Positions 51,022 through 58,041 of a DNA stretch of 58,080 nucleotides are shown in pieces; within the stretch, counting starts at the first letter, position 1, and each line of letters opens with the position of its first letter. Source of the DNA: GCA-2698665 sp038101125. GTDB lineage: Bacteria; Pseudomonadota; Gammaproteobacteria; GCA-002705445; GCA-002716945. The notes beneath the pieces are model-generated. The model was not told the DNA's origin and did no database searches. It saw only the letters and a list, made by a program, of their open reading frames with translations. The stretch spans positions 1 through 58,080 of the forward strand of contig JAYNVZ010000003.1 in assembly GCA_038101125.1 (NCBI GenBank), in the 5' to 3' direction. The position numbers were made by a program, and so were the translations under genes.

Positions 51022-53709
51022 TTGGTTGATAAAAATGCAAAAAATTTCGTTTTAGTTGATGGTTCATCTTATTTATACAGAGCATATTACGCTTTACCAC
51101 ACTTGAAAAATAGTGATGGTGAGCATACTGGTGCTATTTATGGTGTCTCTAATATGATCTCTAAGCTTTTAAGAACCTACAATCCATCATATCTATGTGT
51201 GATATTCGATGCTAAAGGAAAAAACTTTAGGCACGAAATATATGATCAATATAAAGCAAATAGATCGTCCATGCCTGTAGAATTATCACAACAGGTACCT
51301 CCAATAATTGATTTGATCAAAAGCCTTGGTATAAAAATTTTACAAGTTCCAGATGTAGAAGCAGATGATGTGATTGCTACACTGGCAAGTCAAAATTACA
51401 AAGATAATATAAAAGTACTAATATCTTCTGGAGATAAAGATCTAGCTCAGTTAGTAAATAGCAGAGTTACTCTTGTTAATAGTATGGACGAAAAAATATT
51501 AGATACCAATGGTGTGATAAAAAAATTTGGCGTGACCCCAGAAAAAATATTTGATTATTTAGTTTTAGTTGGAGATGCATCAGATAACATCCCTGGTGTA
51601 GATAAAGTTGGCCCAAAAACAGCTGTCTCATTATTGGATAAATATGATAACTTGGAATCAATCATACAAAATATAGATAACATTAAGGGGAAAGTGTCAG
51701 AGAATCTATCCAAATCTAAGGATTCTATTGCTATTGCCAAGAAGCTCATAGAGTTAAAAAAAGATGTAGACATCGACCTAGATCCAGAAAAATATACTAT
51801 CTCTAAGAGAGATGGATCAACATTATCAGATTTAACTTCAAAGTATCAGCTCAAAAGTCTTTCCGATAGTTTAGGTATTGAGAAAGTTATGACAAATACT
51901 AATTTAAAAAAGTCATACAAGGTCATAGATAAGGAGCTTGATTTTGATAAACTTTTCCTGAAGCTAGTAAAAAAGAAAATATTTTCATTTGATACTGAGA
52001 CAACATCACTAGACCCAATTTCTGCTAAACTTGTAGGCTTTTCTTTTTCAACATCAGAAGGAGAAGGTTATTATATACCATTCAGTCATGCTGAAAATAA
52101 TAATATTAATGTCAAAGAAGATAAAATATTTACGATGCTAAATGAACTTTTTGGGAAAAAAGAACTAACAGTTATTGGGCAAAATATTAAATATGATATC
52201 AATGTTCTAGCTAAATATAAAATAACATTCAAATGTAAAACTGAAGATACCATGCTTTTATCTTATATATACAATTCATCTGGTAAACATGACTTAGATA
52301 GCTTAGCAAAAAAATACCTTAATTATGAGAAAATAAAATATGGTGATGTCGTAGGCTCGGGTTCAAAACAGAAAGTATTTTCTGAAATAGATATAAGTGA
52401 AGCAAAAAATTATGCTTGTGAAGATGCAGACATAACACTAAGGCTTTATAATTATTTTATAGAAAAGTTAAGCAAACTAAAAGAACAGTTTGCTTTATAT
52501 AATAATGTTGAGTTACCTCTGTTAAATGTCATTTCTCAAATTGAACAAAATGGAGTGATGATAGATCATAAAAGCTTGCAAAAGCAAAGTATAGATCTTG
52601 GCAAAAGAATTGCATCAATAGAAAAAGATGTCTATAAATTGGCTGATCAGGAGTTTAATATAGGCTCACCAAAACAACTCCAGGATATTTTTTATAATCA
52701 ACTAAAACTTCCAATTATAAAAAAAACACCTAAAGGGCAGCCTTCGACTAACGAAGATGTCATGCAGGAATTATCTTTACTGCATGACTTACCTAAGTTA
52801 ATTTTACAATATAGAAATCTATCAAAGCTTAAAAATACATATACTGATAAGCTTGGCACCCAGATAAATGATAAAACTCACAGATTACACACTTCATATA
52901 ACCAAACTGTCACTATTACTGGAAGACTTTCTTCGTCAAATCCAAACTTACAAAACATACCAATTAAAACTGATGATGGAAAAAAAATAAGAAAAACATT
53001 TATAACTACAAAAGAAAATAAAATACTATCTGCTGATTATTCACAAATTGAGCTGAGAGTAATGGCTCATATCTCAAAAGATAAGTCACTTATCAATAGC
53101 TTTTTAAATGGAGAAGATATCCATTCGGCAACTGCTATTGAGGTCTTTTCTTTAAAAAATAAAACTCCTAGTCAAGATGAAAGAAGAGCTGCTAAAGCTA
53201 TTAATTTCGGATTAATTTATGGAATATCATCATTTGGCTTAAGTAAGCAGCTAAAAATTAACAATAATGATGCTAAGGATTACATAGAAAAATACTTCAC
53301 TAAGTATGAAGGTGTTAGAGATTTTATGGATAAAATAAAAAAAGATGCCAAGAAAACTGGTTTTGTTTCCACTATGCTTGGTCGTAGGATTCATCTTCCT
53401 AATATTACTCATAGTAATTTCCAAATACGAAGCGCTGCTGAACGCACAGCTATCAATGCTCCTATACAGGGGACTGCAGCAGATATCCTCAAGGTAGCAA
53501 TGATAGATATTGCTAAATGGGTAGAAAAAGATAATGCTCCAGTAAAAATTATTATGCAAGTTCATGATGAGCTTGTGTTTGAGGTTAACAAAAGCTTTGT
53601 TGAAGAGGCAAATAGTAAAATATCTCAGTTGATGACAGATTGTTTTAGGCTTGATGTGCCTTTGCTTGTAGATATCGGTGTCGGTGATAACTGGGACAAA
53701 GCCCATTAA
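51022..53709 (+). CDS. polA: DNA polymerase I
   Basis: Full three-domain Pol I of 895 residues. The 5'-3' exonuclease domain (about 1-285) has FVLVDGSSYLYRAYYALP, DAKGKNFRHEIY, VEADDVIA and GDASDNIPGV. The 3'-5' proofreading domain (about 310-500) keeps catalytic acids in FSFDTETTSLDP, GQNIKYDIN and YACEDAD. The polymerase domain has SADYSQIELRVMAHISKD, RRAAKAINFGLIYG and MQVHDELVFE. No in-frame ATG precedes the conserved N terminus; a TAG at 51013 blocks further extension, so the start is probably TTG 51022. Confidence 0.95.
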   Translation: MVDKNAKNFVLVDGSSYLYRAYYALPHLKNSDGEHTGAIYGVSNMISKLLRTYNPSYLCVIFDAKGKNFRHEIYDQYKANRSSMPVELSQQVPPIIDLIKSLGIKILQVPDVEADDVIATLASQNYKDNIKVLISSGDKDLAQLVNSRVTLVNSMDEKILDTNGVIKKFGVTPEKIFDYLVLVGDASDNIPGVDKVGPKTAVSLLDKYDNLESIIQNIDNIKGKVSENLSKSKDSIAIAKKLIELKKDVDIDLDPEKYTISKRDGSTLSDLTSKYQLKSLSDSLGIEKVMTNTNLKKSYKVIDKELDFDKLFLKLVKKKIFSFDTETTSLDPISAKLVGFSFSTSEGEGYYIPFSHAENNNINVKEDKIFTMLNELFGKKELTVIGQNIKYDINVLAKYKITFKCKTEDTMLLSYIYNSSGKHDLDSLAKKYLNYEKIKYGDVVGSGSKQKVFSEIDISEAKNYACEDADITLRLYNYFIEKLSKLKEQFALYNNVELPLLNVISQIEQNGVMIDHKSLQKQSIDLGKRIASIEKDVYKLADQEFNIGSPKQLQDIFYNQLKLPIIKKTPKGQPSTNEDVMQELSLLHDLPKLILQYRNLSKLKNTYTDKLGTQINDKTHRLHTSYNQTVTITGRLSSSNPNLQNIPIKTDDGKKIRKTFITTKENKILSADYSQIELRVMAHISKDKSLINSFLNGEDIHSATAIEVFSLKNKTPSQDERRAAKAINFGLIYGISSFGLSKQLKINNNDAKDYIEKYFTKYEGVRDFMDKIKKDAKKTGFVSTMLGRRIHLPNITHSNFQIRSAAERTAINAPIQGTAADILKVAMIDIAKWVEKDNAPVKIIMQVHDELVFEVNKSFVEEANSKISQLMTDCFRLDVPLLVDIGVGDNWDKAH

Positions 53710-53723
53710 ATATAGATTGGCAT

Positions 53724-53751
53724 TTGAAGTATTATGATGATGCTATATAAT
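53724..53751 (+). promoter_or_regulatory. Probable sigma-70 promoter of cytochrome c4-dsbA
   Basis: TTGAAG (53724-53729) and a perfect TATAAT (53746-53751) are spaced by 16 bases. Transcription would begin near 53757-53759, leaving only about five to seven bases before the ATG at 53764, so the message would be nearly leaderless. Confidence 0.5.
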
Positions 53752-53763
53752 GCTTTTTGAGCT

Positions 53764-54378
53764 ATGAATAAATTATCACTTTATATAACAACTGCATTCT
53801 TAATGGTATTATCTGTAAGCGTTCAAGCAGCGGATTTAATAAAAGGCAAGGAAAAGAGTGTAGCATGTGTCGCATGTCATGGTCAGGAGGGCATAAGCCC
53901 AAGCCCAGTATGGCCAAATTTAGCAGGTCAACATGCTGGTTACTTATCAAAACAGCTCTATGAATTCAAGCAAGGTGCTAATGGAAATAGAAATAATTCA
54001 ATTATGTATGGTATATCATTAACTTTGTCAGATGACGACATTGCGGATTTGTCGGCTTATTATGCATCGTTGAATAATGCAATTGGGACTTCCTCTGATA
54101 AATACCTAACTCTTGGTCAGAACATATACAGGGGTGGAAATATGGAATATAAAATTCAGGCTTGTATAGCTTGTCATGGTCCTACCGGCAAAGGAAATGG
54201 TCCAGCTAAAATTCCTTCTTTATCTGGCCAGCATGCTGATTATTTATATTCACAACTGAAAAATTTTCAAAGCGGAATAAGGACTAATGATCCAAACAAA
54301 ATGATGAGAAATATTGTTCATCGTATGACTGATGAAGAGCTAAAAGCTGTATCTGATTATATTCAAGGGCTATACTGA
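53764..54378 (+). CDS. Cytochrome c4, dihaem
   Basis: Periplasmic dihaem cytochrome of 204 residues. Signal peptide 1-22 (ending SVSVQAA). The two haem-binding motifs CVACHG (Cys35) and CIACHG (Cys134) lie in two similar domains about 100 residues apart, each followed by the PNLAGQHA or PSLSGQHA pattern and an axial-Met region (NNSIMYG and NKMMRN). Cytochrome c4 passes electrons from bc1 to terminal oxidases, notably cbb3. It is joined to dsbA by a TGATG overlap, a conserved gammaproteobacterial pair near polA. Confidence 0.94.
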   Translation: MNKLSLYITTAFLMVLSVSVQAADLIKGKEKSVACVACHGQEGISPSPVWPNLAGQHAGYLSKQLYEFKQGANGNRNNSIMYGISLTLSDDDIADLSAYYASLNNAIGTSSDKYLTLGQNIYRGGNMEYKIQACIACHGPTGKGNGPAKIPSLSGQHADYLYSQLKNFQSGIRTNDPNKMMRNIVHRMTDEELKAVSDYIQGLY

Positions 54379-54992
54379 TGAAATTTTTTAGACTTATGCC
54401 ATTGGCGCTAATACTGATCTTTAGCAACTTAGGTGATTTAATAGAGGCATCTCAAAAATACATTCAAATTTCCAATCAAAAACAGACCGAAAACGATAAA
54501 ATTATTATCTATGAATTCTTTTGGTATGGATGTCCACATTGTTATAACCTAGAACCTACAATGGATCGGATTGAAACGAACTTAGACAAAGACACAATGT
54601 TGATCAAAGTTCCTGTAGCACTAAGAGACACATGGGAGGTTCATGCTAAAGCTTATTATGCATTACAACAGATGAAATTAGATGATAATTTACATGAGAA
54701 GATCTTCACCGAGATACACATCAATGGCAATAGACTTGATACGAAAGAAAAGTTAGAAGAATATATAAAGGATCAAGGTTACAATGCAAAGAGTTTTGTT
54801 GAATATTTTGATTCTTTTGGAACAGATTTAAGGGTAAAGAAAGGCTCGAGGCTAGCTAATCAGTATCAAATTACCTCTGTCCCAACATTAATCATAAATG
54901 GAAAATATAAAACAAGTGGATCGTTTGTGAGTTCATATGATGAACTTTATGATGTTGTGCAATTATTAATAGAAAAAGAGAGAGTCAATTGA
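54378..54992 (+). CDS. dsbA: Thiol:disulfide interchange protein DsbA
   Basis: Periplasmic disulfide-forming oxidase of 204 residues with a signal peptide (about 1-24). The active site is Cys52-Pro-His-Cys55 in FFWYGCPHCYN and the cis-proline loop is SVPTLIING. Its overlap with the cytochrome c4 gene couples disulfide formation with periplasmic cytochrome production. Confidence 0.94.
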   Translation: MKFFRLMPLALILIFSNLGDLIEASQKYIQISNQKQTENDKIIIYEFFWYGCPHCYNLEPTMDRIETNLDKDTMLIKVPVALRDTWEVHAKAYYALQQMKLDDNLHEKIFTEIHINGNRLDTKEKLEEYIKDQGYNAKSFVEYFDSFGTDLRVKKGSRLANQYQITSVPTLIINGKYKTSGSFVSSYDELYDVVQLLIEKERVN

Positions 54993-55011
54993 CTTTTAAA
55001 GGAGATACACA

Positions 55012-55860
55012 ATGGTAGCAAAAGTAATAAGCGGAAGAGAAGTTGCGGAAAATATTCTAACAACAGATCTAAAAAATAAAGTTATTGAGTTGAATAAAAA
55101 AAATATTAAACCTAAGCTTGTAGTAGTCTTGGTAGGTGACATGAAAGCATCAGCAAGTTATGTTGCACAAAAAGAAAAGTTTGCTGTGAAGGCAGGAATT
55201 GAATCAGATGTAATGCGTTTTGAATCATCAGTAACTGAATCAGAAATTCTTGATCAGATTGATATTATTAATAAAGACAAGAATATCCATGGTGTTATAG
55301 TTCAGTTACCACTACCAGACCATATATCTGTTGCTAAAGTTTTAAATAGAATAGATCCATCAAAAGATGTGGATGGTTTTACACCTACGAATGTTGGTAA
55401 ATTATTCCTTGGTGAAGATACCTTGGTATCTTGTACACCAAAAGGAATAATGCAAATGCTTGCATCTACTGGAACAGACTTGAGCGGGAAAAATGTCACT
55501 GTAGTTGGGAGATCTAATATTGTAGGCAAACCTGTTGCTATATTATGTCTACAGCAAAATGCTACTGTAACCATGTGTCATTCACGCACAAAAGATCTTA
55601 ATGCAAAACTATCTGATGCAGATGTTGTAATAGTTGCGGTTGGTATACCAAAATTTATTAATGGTGATCAAATTCCTAAAGATAGTATCGTAATTGATGT
55701 GGGCATACATAATATAGATGGTAAGTTATGTGGTGATGTTGATTTTGATTCAGCTTCATTAAAAGCATCTGCCATAACACCTGTGCCTGGAGGCGTAGGT
55801 CCAATGACTGTATGCGCCCTTATAGAGAATACAATATTAGCAGCTGAGAGGATAGGTTAA
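55012..55860 (+). CDS. folD: Bifunctional methylenetetrahydrofolate dehydrogenase/cyclohydrolase
   Basis: Interconverts methylene-, methenyl- and formyl-tetrahydrofolate; 282 residues. Motifs are ASASYVAQKEKFA (catalytic Tyr and Lys), GVIVQLPLPDHI, DPSKDVDGFTPTNVG, the NADP segment VVGRSNIVGKPVAIL and PVPGGVGPMTV. A strong AAAGGAG ribosome-binding site lies 7 bases before the ATG. The last base of its TAA is also the base opposite the discriminator position of the tRNA-Arg on the other strand. Confidence 0.96.
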   Translation: MVAKVISGREVAENILTTDLKNKVIELNKKNIKPKLVVVLVGDMKASASYVAQKEKFAVKAGIESDVMRFESSVTESEILDQIDIINKDKNIHGVIVQLPLPDHISVAKVLNRIDPSKDVDGFTPTNVGKLFLGEDTLVSCTPKGIMQMLASTGTDLSGKNVTVVGRSNIVGKPVAILCLQQNATVTMCHSRTKDLNAKLSDADVVIVAVGIPKFINGDQIPKDSIVIDVGIHNIDGKLCGDVDFDSASLKASAITPVPGGVGPMTVCALIENTILAAERIG

Positions 55861-55933
55861 GCGCCTGAGAAGATTCGAACTTCTGACCTTTAGCTTCGGA
55901 AGCTAATGCTCTATCCAACTGAGCTACAGACGC
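55860..55933 (-). tRNA. tRNA-Arg (anticodon CCG)
   Basis: On the minus strand a full cloverleaf folds: acceptor GCGTCTG/CAGGCGC (7 bp, one T-G), D arm GCTC/GAGC with AGTTGGATA loop, anticodon arm TTAGC-TTCCGAA-GCTAA (anticodon CCG, decoding CGG), five-base variable loop, and T arm AGAAG-TTCGAAT-CTTCT. No CCA is encoded (TTAACC follows), and the discriminator base is T (position 55860), shared with the folD stop codon. Most of the body matches E. coli tRNA-Arg(CCG) in form. Confidence 0.93.
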
Positions 55934-56005
55934 AAATATATGATGAATTAATTATTTCTTTTAGTATAATCTACACAAGAAATAAAACATGGATATTATA
56001 CAATT

Positions 56006-56500
56006 ATGGAACATAAAGTATCAGACGCTGAATTTTATAAGATCTTTTCAATCTTGTCAGTCATTATAATAGTTTTGGCTATATTTATAGCGATTTTATC
56101 AAATGTATTTGCAGGCTATTCATCCAGTGGAGACGATAATTATAAAGTAGAACTCCAAAGCTTAACAGATGAAAGAACCCAACCGTCAGGAAGAGTTAAT
56201 CTAGCAAGCAACCCTTCAGTAAAACAAGCTCAAAAACCAGTTATGGTTGCGTCTAAGAAATTATCTGGTCAAGAGGTTTATAATGCAGCATGCATGTCAT
56301 GTCATGCAAGTGGAGCTGCTGGAGCACCTATGACTGGTAATAAAAGCCAGTGGTCAGAAAGAGTAGCTAAAGGCAAAGATACTTTATATTCTAGTGCAAT
56401 AAATGGGATTGGCGTGATGCCAGCAAAAGGTGGAATATCAACATTATCTGACGATGAAGTTAAGTCAGCGGTGGATTATTTGATATCCAGTCTTAATTAG
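56006..56500 (+). CDS. Membrane-anchored cytochrome c5 family protein
   Basis: Monohaem cytochrome of 164 residues. An uncleaved N-terminal helix (about 13-36) anchors it; a disordered linker (about 38-85) is followed by a c5-type domain with haem motif CMSCH (Cys96, Cys99, His100) and axial Met138 in GIGVMPAKGG. Cytochrome c5 proteins serve as periplasmic electron carriers to oxidases or denitrification enzymes; pseudoazurin and cytochrome c4 in this window are candidate members of the same pool. A TATAAT at 55965-55970 is a possible -10. The stop overlaps ubiK tail to tail by 4 bases. Confidence 0.9.
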   Translation: MEHKVSDAEFYKIFSILSVIIIVLAIFIAILSNVFAGYSSSGDDNYKVELQSLTDERTQPSGRVNLASNPSVKQAQKPVMVASKKLSGQEVYNAACMSCHASGAAGAPMTGNKSQWSERVAKGKDTLYSSAINGIGVMPAKGGISTLSDDEVKSAVDYLISSLN

Positions 56501-56721
56501 CTATCTAATTTCTTTTCTAATTCTTCTATTTTTAATCTAGTTTTTAAAAGAACTTTCTTTTGAATATCAAACTCTTCGCGTGTTACTAAGTTCATTGAGT
56601 GTAAGTAGTCTTCTATAAGTGTTTTTAAACCATTTTTTAATTCCTTTCGTGAATCAGAATCATTCGAGGGTATAAGTTTTTCGATTTTACCAACTAAATC
56701 TAAAATTTTCTTTGAATCCAT
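56497..56721 (-). CDS. ubiK: Ubiquinone biosynthesis accessory factor UbiK
   Basis: Membrane fusogenic (BMFP/YqiC) family protein of 74 residues: an amphipathic N-terminal helix (KKILDLVGKIEKLIP), then NGLKTLIEDYLHSMNLVTREEFDIQ and a C-terminal trimeric coiled coil (LLKTRLKIEELEKKL). It binds UbiJ and promotes O2-dependent ubiquinone synthesis. Position beside the porin-glnK-amtB operon is conserved in Pseudomonas and relatives. Confidence 0.9.
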   Translation of the reverse strand: MDSKKILDLVGKIEKLIPSNDSDSRKELKNGLKTLIEDYLHSMNLVTREEFDIQKKVLLKTRLKIEELEKKLDS

Positions 56722-56723
56722 TA

Positions 56724-56740
56724 TGCACCTGTTTTGTGCA
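56724..56740 (+). promoter_or_regulatory. NtrC-type enhancer site
   Basis: TGCACCTGTTTTGTGCA matches the NtrC consensus TGCAC-N7-GTGCA exactly in both half-sites, and another TGCAC half-site follows at 56746-56750. It lies just upstream of the ubiK start codon on the other strand and about 110 bases ahead of the sigma-54 promoter, a normal enhancer distance. Confidence 0.75.
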
Positions 56741-56813
56741 GTTAATGCACTTTATTAAACATATTACTTTATTCTAGAATAATTATATCATAGCGATTAA
56801 TTATTACATACAT

Positions 56814-56842
56814 CCCCAAAACAAAGCATTCTTGGGGTTTTT
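56814..56842 (+). terminator. Terminator-like hairpin upstream of the sigma-54 promoter
   Basis: CCCCAA (56814-56819) pairs with TTGGGG (56832-56837), leaving a 12-base loop and followed by TTTTT. It is oriented for the plus strand, so it would stop transcripts running from cytochrome c5 antisense through ubiK before they reach the porin-glnK operon. The stem is short (6 bp), so strength is uncertain. Confidence 0.5.
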
Positions 56843-56848
56843 AGTTGT

Positions 56849-56864
56849 TGGCATAGTTTATGCA
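56849..56864 (+). promoter_or_regulatory. Sigma-54 (RpoN) promoter of the porin-glnK-amtB operon
   Basis: TGGCATAGTTTATGCA carries the invariant GG (56850-56851) and GC (56862-56863) of the -24/-12 elements with the required 10 bases between. Predicted start near 56875, giving a leader of about 72 bases. With the upstream NtrC palindrome it indicates control by nitrogen limitation, the classic regulation of glnK-amtB. Confidence 0.75.
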
Positions 56865-56946
56865 TTGGGTAGTGTGAAGCTTGACTTTTTTCGTTGATAA
56901 ATGTCGAACTTAAAACTTAAAAATAAATATATAAAAGGAGAAAATT

Positions 56947-57627
56947 ATGAAAACACTAATGAGAAATTTCTTACCTGTCTTTATGGCGGTCAGTTTTTTT
57001 GTCCCTTTAGCTGTAGCATCTGAATCAGCTGTTGCTGATGATGAAGCCTCATCTATAAGTTACAATGTTGGCTATATGTCAGATTACTGGTACAGAGGTG
57101 TACATCAGTCAAATTCAGCCGTTAGTTTTGGAGCTGATTATGAGTCTGGTGGATTTTACCTTGGTACTTGGTGGGCTGATGTAGATACTGGTCTTGAACA
57201 TGATTATTATGGCGGCTATGCATTCAGTGCAATGGGCATGGATATGTATGTTGGCGCTACAGGATATTACTATACTGATAATTTTGATTCAGATTATGAA
57301 GAATTAAACTTTGGTATTGCCATGGGTCCTGTTTCTATAGACTATGCAGATGGTAAATATAAGACCGCTACTGATGATTCTTATGATTTCACATCTATTG
57401 CACTAGACCTAGCAGTTGTTGGTTTGCCAATGACATTCACAGCTGGTTTCTGGGGTGGCGATACTTTGAAAGGTAATGTTTATACTCTTGATTATGCTAC
57501 AACAGTTGCAGGAGTTGATGTTGGTCTTCAAGTAGGAAGAAATGATGATGATATCACGCAAGGTTCACGAGGAGCTAGCTCTGTAGATACAACATTTGGA
57601 GTCTTTACGTTAGGCTATAGTTTCTAA
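56947..57627 (+). CDS. TorF-family putative porin (TIGR02001)
   Basis: Outer-membrane beta-barrel protein of 226 residues. Signal peptide about 1-24 (FLPVFMAVSFFVPLAVAS). Alternating aromatic and hydrophobic strands rich in Tyr, Gly, Asp (YNVGYMSDYWYRGVHQSNS, then FYLGTWWADVD) and a terminal Phe in TLGYSF are outer-membrane signatures. The opening VGYMSDYWYRGVHQ and size match the TIGR02001/TorF family commonly encoded just ahead of glnK-amtB. It is presumed to let nitrogen compounds through the outer membrane under limitation; the solute is unproven. A strong AAAGGAG ribosome-binding site precedes it. Confidence 0.85.
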   Translation: MKTLMRNFLPVFMAVSFFVPLAVASESAVADDEASSISYNVGYMSDYWYRGVHQSNSAVSFGADYESGGFYLGTWWADVDTGLEHDYYGGYAFSAMGMDMYVGATGYYYTDNFDSDYEELNFGIAMGPVSIDYADGKYKTATDDSYDFTSIALDLAVVGLPMTFTAGFWGGDTLKGNVYTLDYATTVAGVDVGLQVGRNDDDITQGSRGASSVDTTFGVFTLGYSF

Positions 57628-57672
57628 CAAATTTTTAAGTTACAATTAAGTTTTTATAGGAGATATTTATCA

Positions 57673-58011
57673 ATGAAATTAGTTATAGCAGTAATCAAGC
57701 CTTTTAAGCTCGATGAAGTAAGAGAAGCATTATCCGCAATTGGTGTGCAAGGTATTACGGCTACCGAGGTTAAAGGATTTGGCAGACAAAAGGGCCATAC
57801 GGAACTTTATCGTGGTGCTGAATATGTTGTAGATTTTTTACCAAAAATTAAACTTGAGATTGCTGTTAGTGATGGATTTGTAGATAACACAATTGATACA
57901 ATTCTGAAAACAGCAAGCACAGGTAAAATTGGAGATGGAAAGATCTTTGTTCTTGAACTTCAAGAAGCTATTCGTGTTAGAACTGGCGAAAAAGGTGAAG
58001 AGGCTCTTTAG
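57673..58011 (+). CDS. glnK: Nitrogen regulatory protein P-II (GlnK type)
   Basis: Signalling protein of 112 residues. The T-loop GHTELYRGAEYVVDFLPK has the uridylylation Tyr51, and the C-terminal signature TGKIGDGKIFV binds ATP/ADP. The beta-grasp core KLVIAVIKPFKLDEVREAL is intact. Location directly ahead of amtB marks it as GlnK rather than GlnB; unmodified GlnK blocks AmtB and tunes the NtrB/NtrC system. The AGGAG ribosome-binding site is good. Confidence 0.95.
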   Translation: MKLVIAVIKPFKLDEVREALSAIGVQGITATEVKGFGRQKGHTELYRGAEYVVDFLPKIKLEIAVSDGFVDNTIDTILKTASTGKIGDGKIFVLELQEAIRVRTGEKGEEAL

Positions 58012-58041
58012 TTAATAAAAACTATTAATTAGGAGACCCTA

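Noticed and set aside
53251..53706. Open frame of 151 codons on the minus strand inside polA
   Set aside because: Antisense to the polymerase domain, no ribosome-binding site of note and no family resemblance; treated as a chance frame.
55860..55933. Integrated element at the tRNA-Arg 3' end
   Set aside because: No integrase, repeated tRNA end or foreign-looking genes nearby; both sides carry conserved housekeeping genes.
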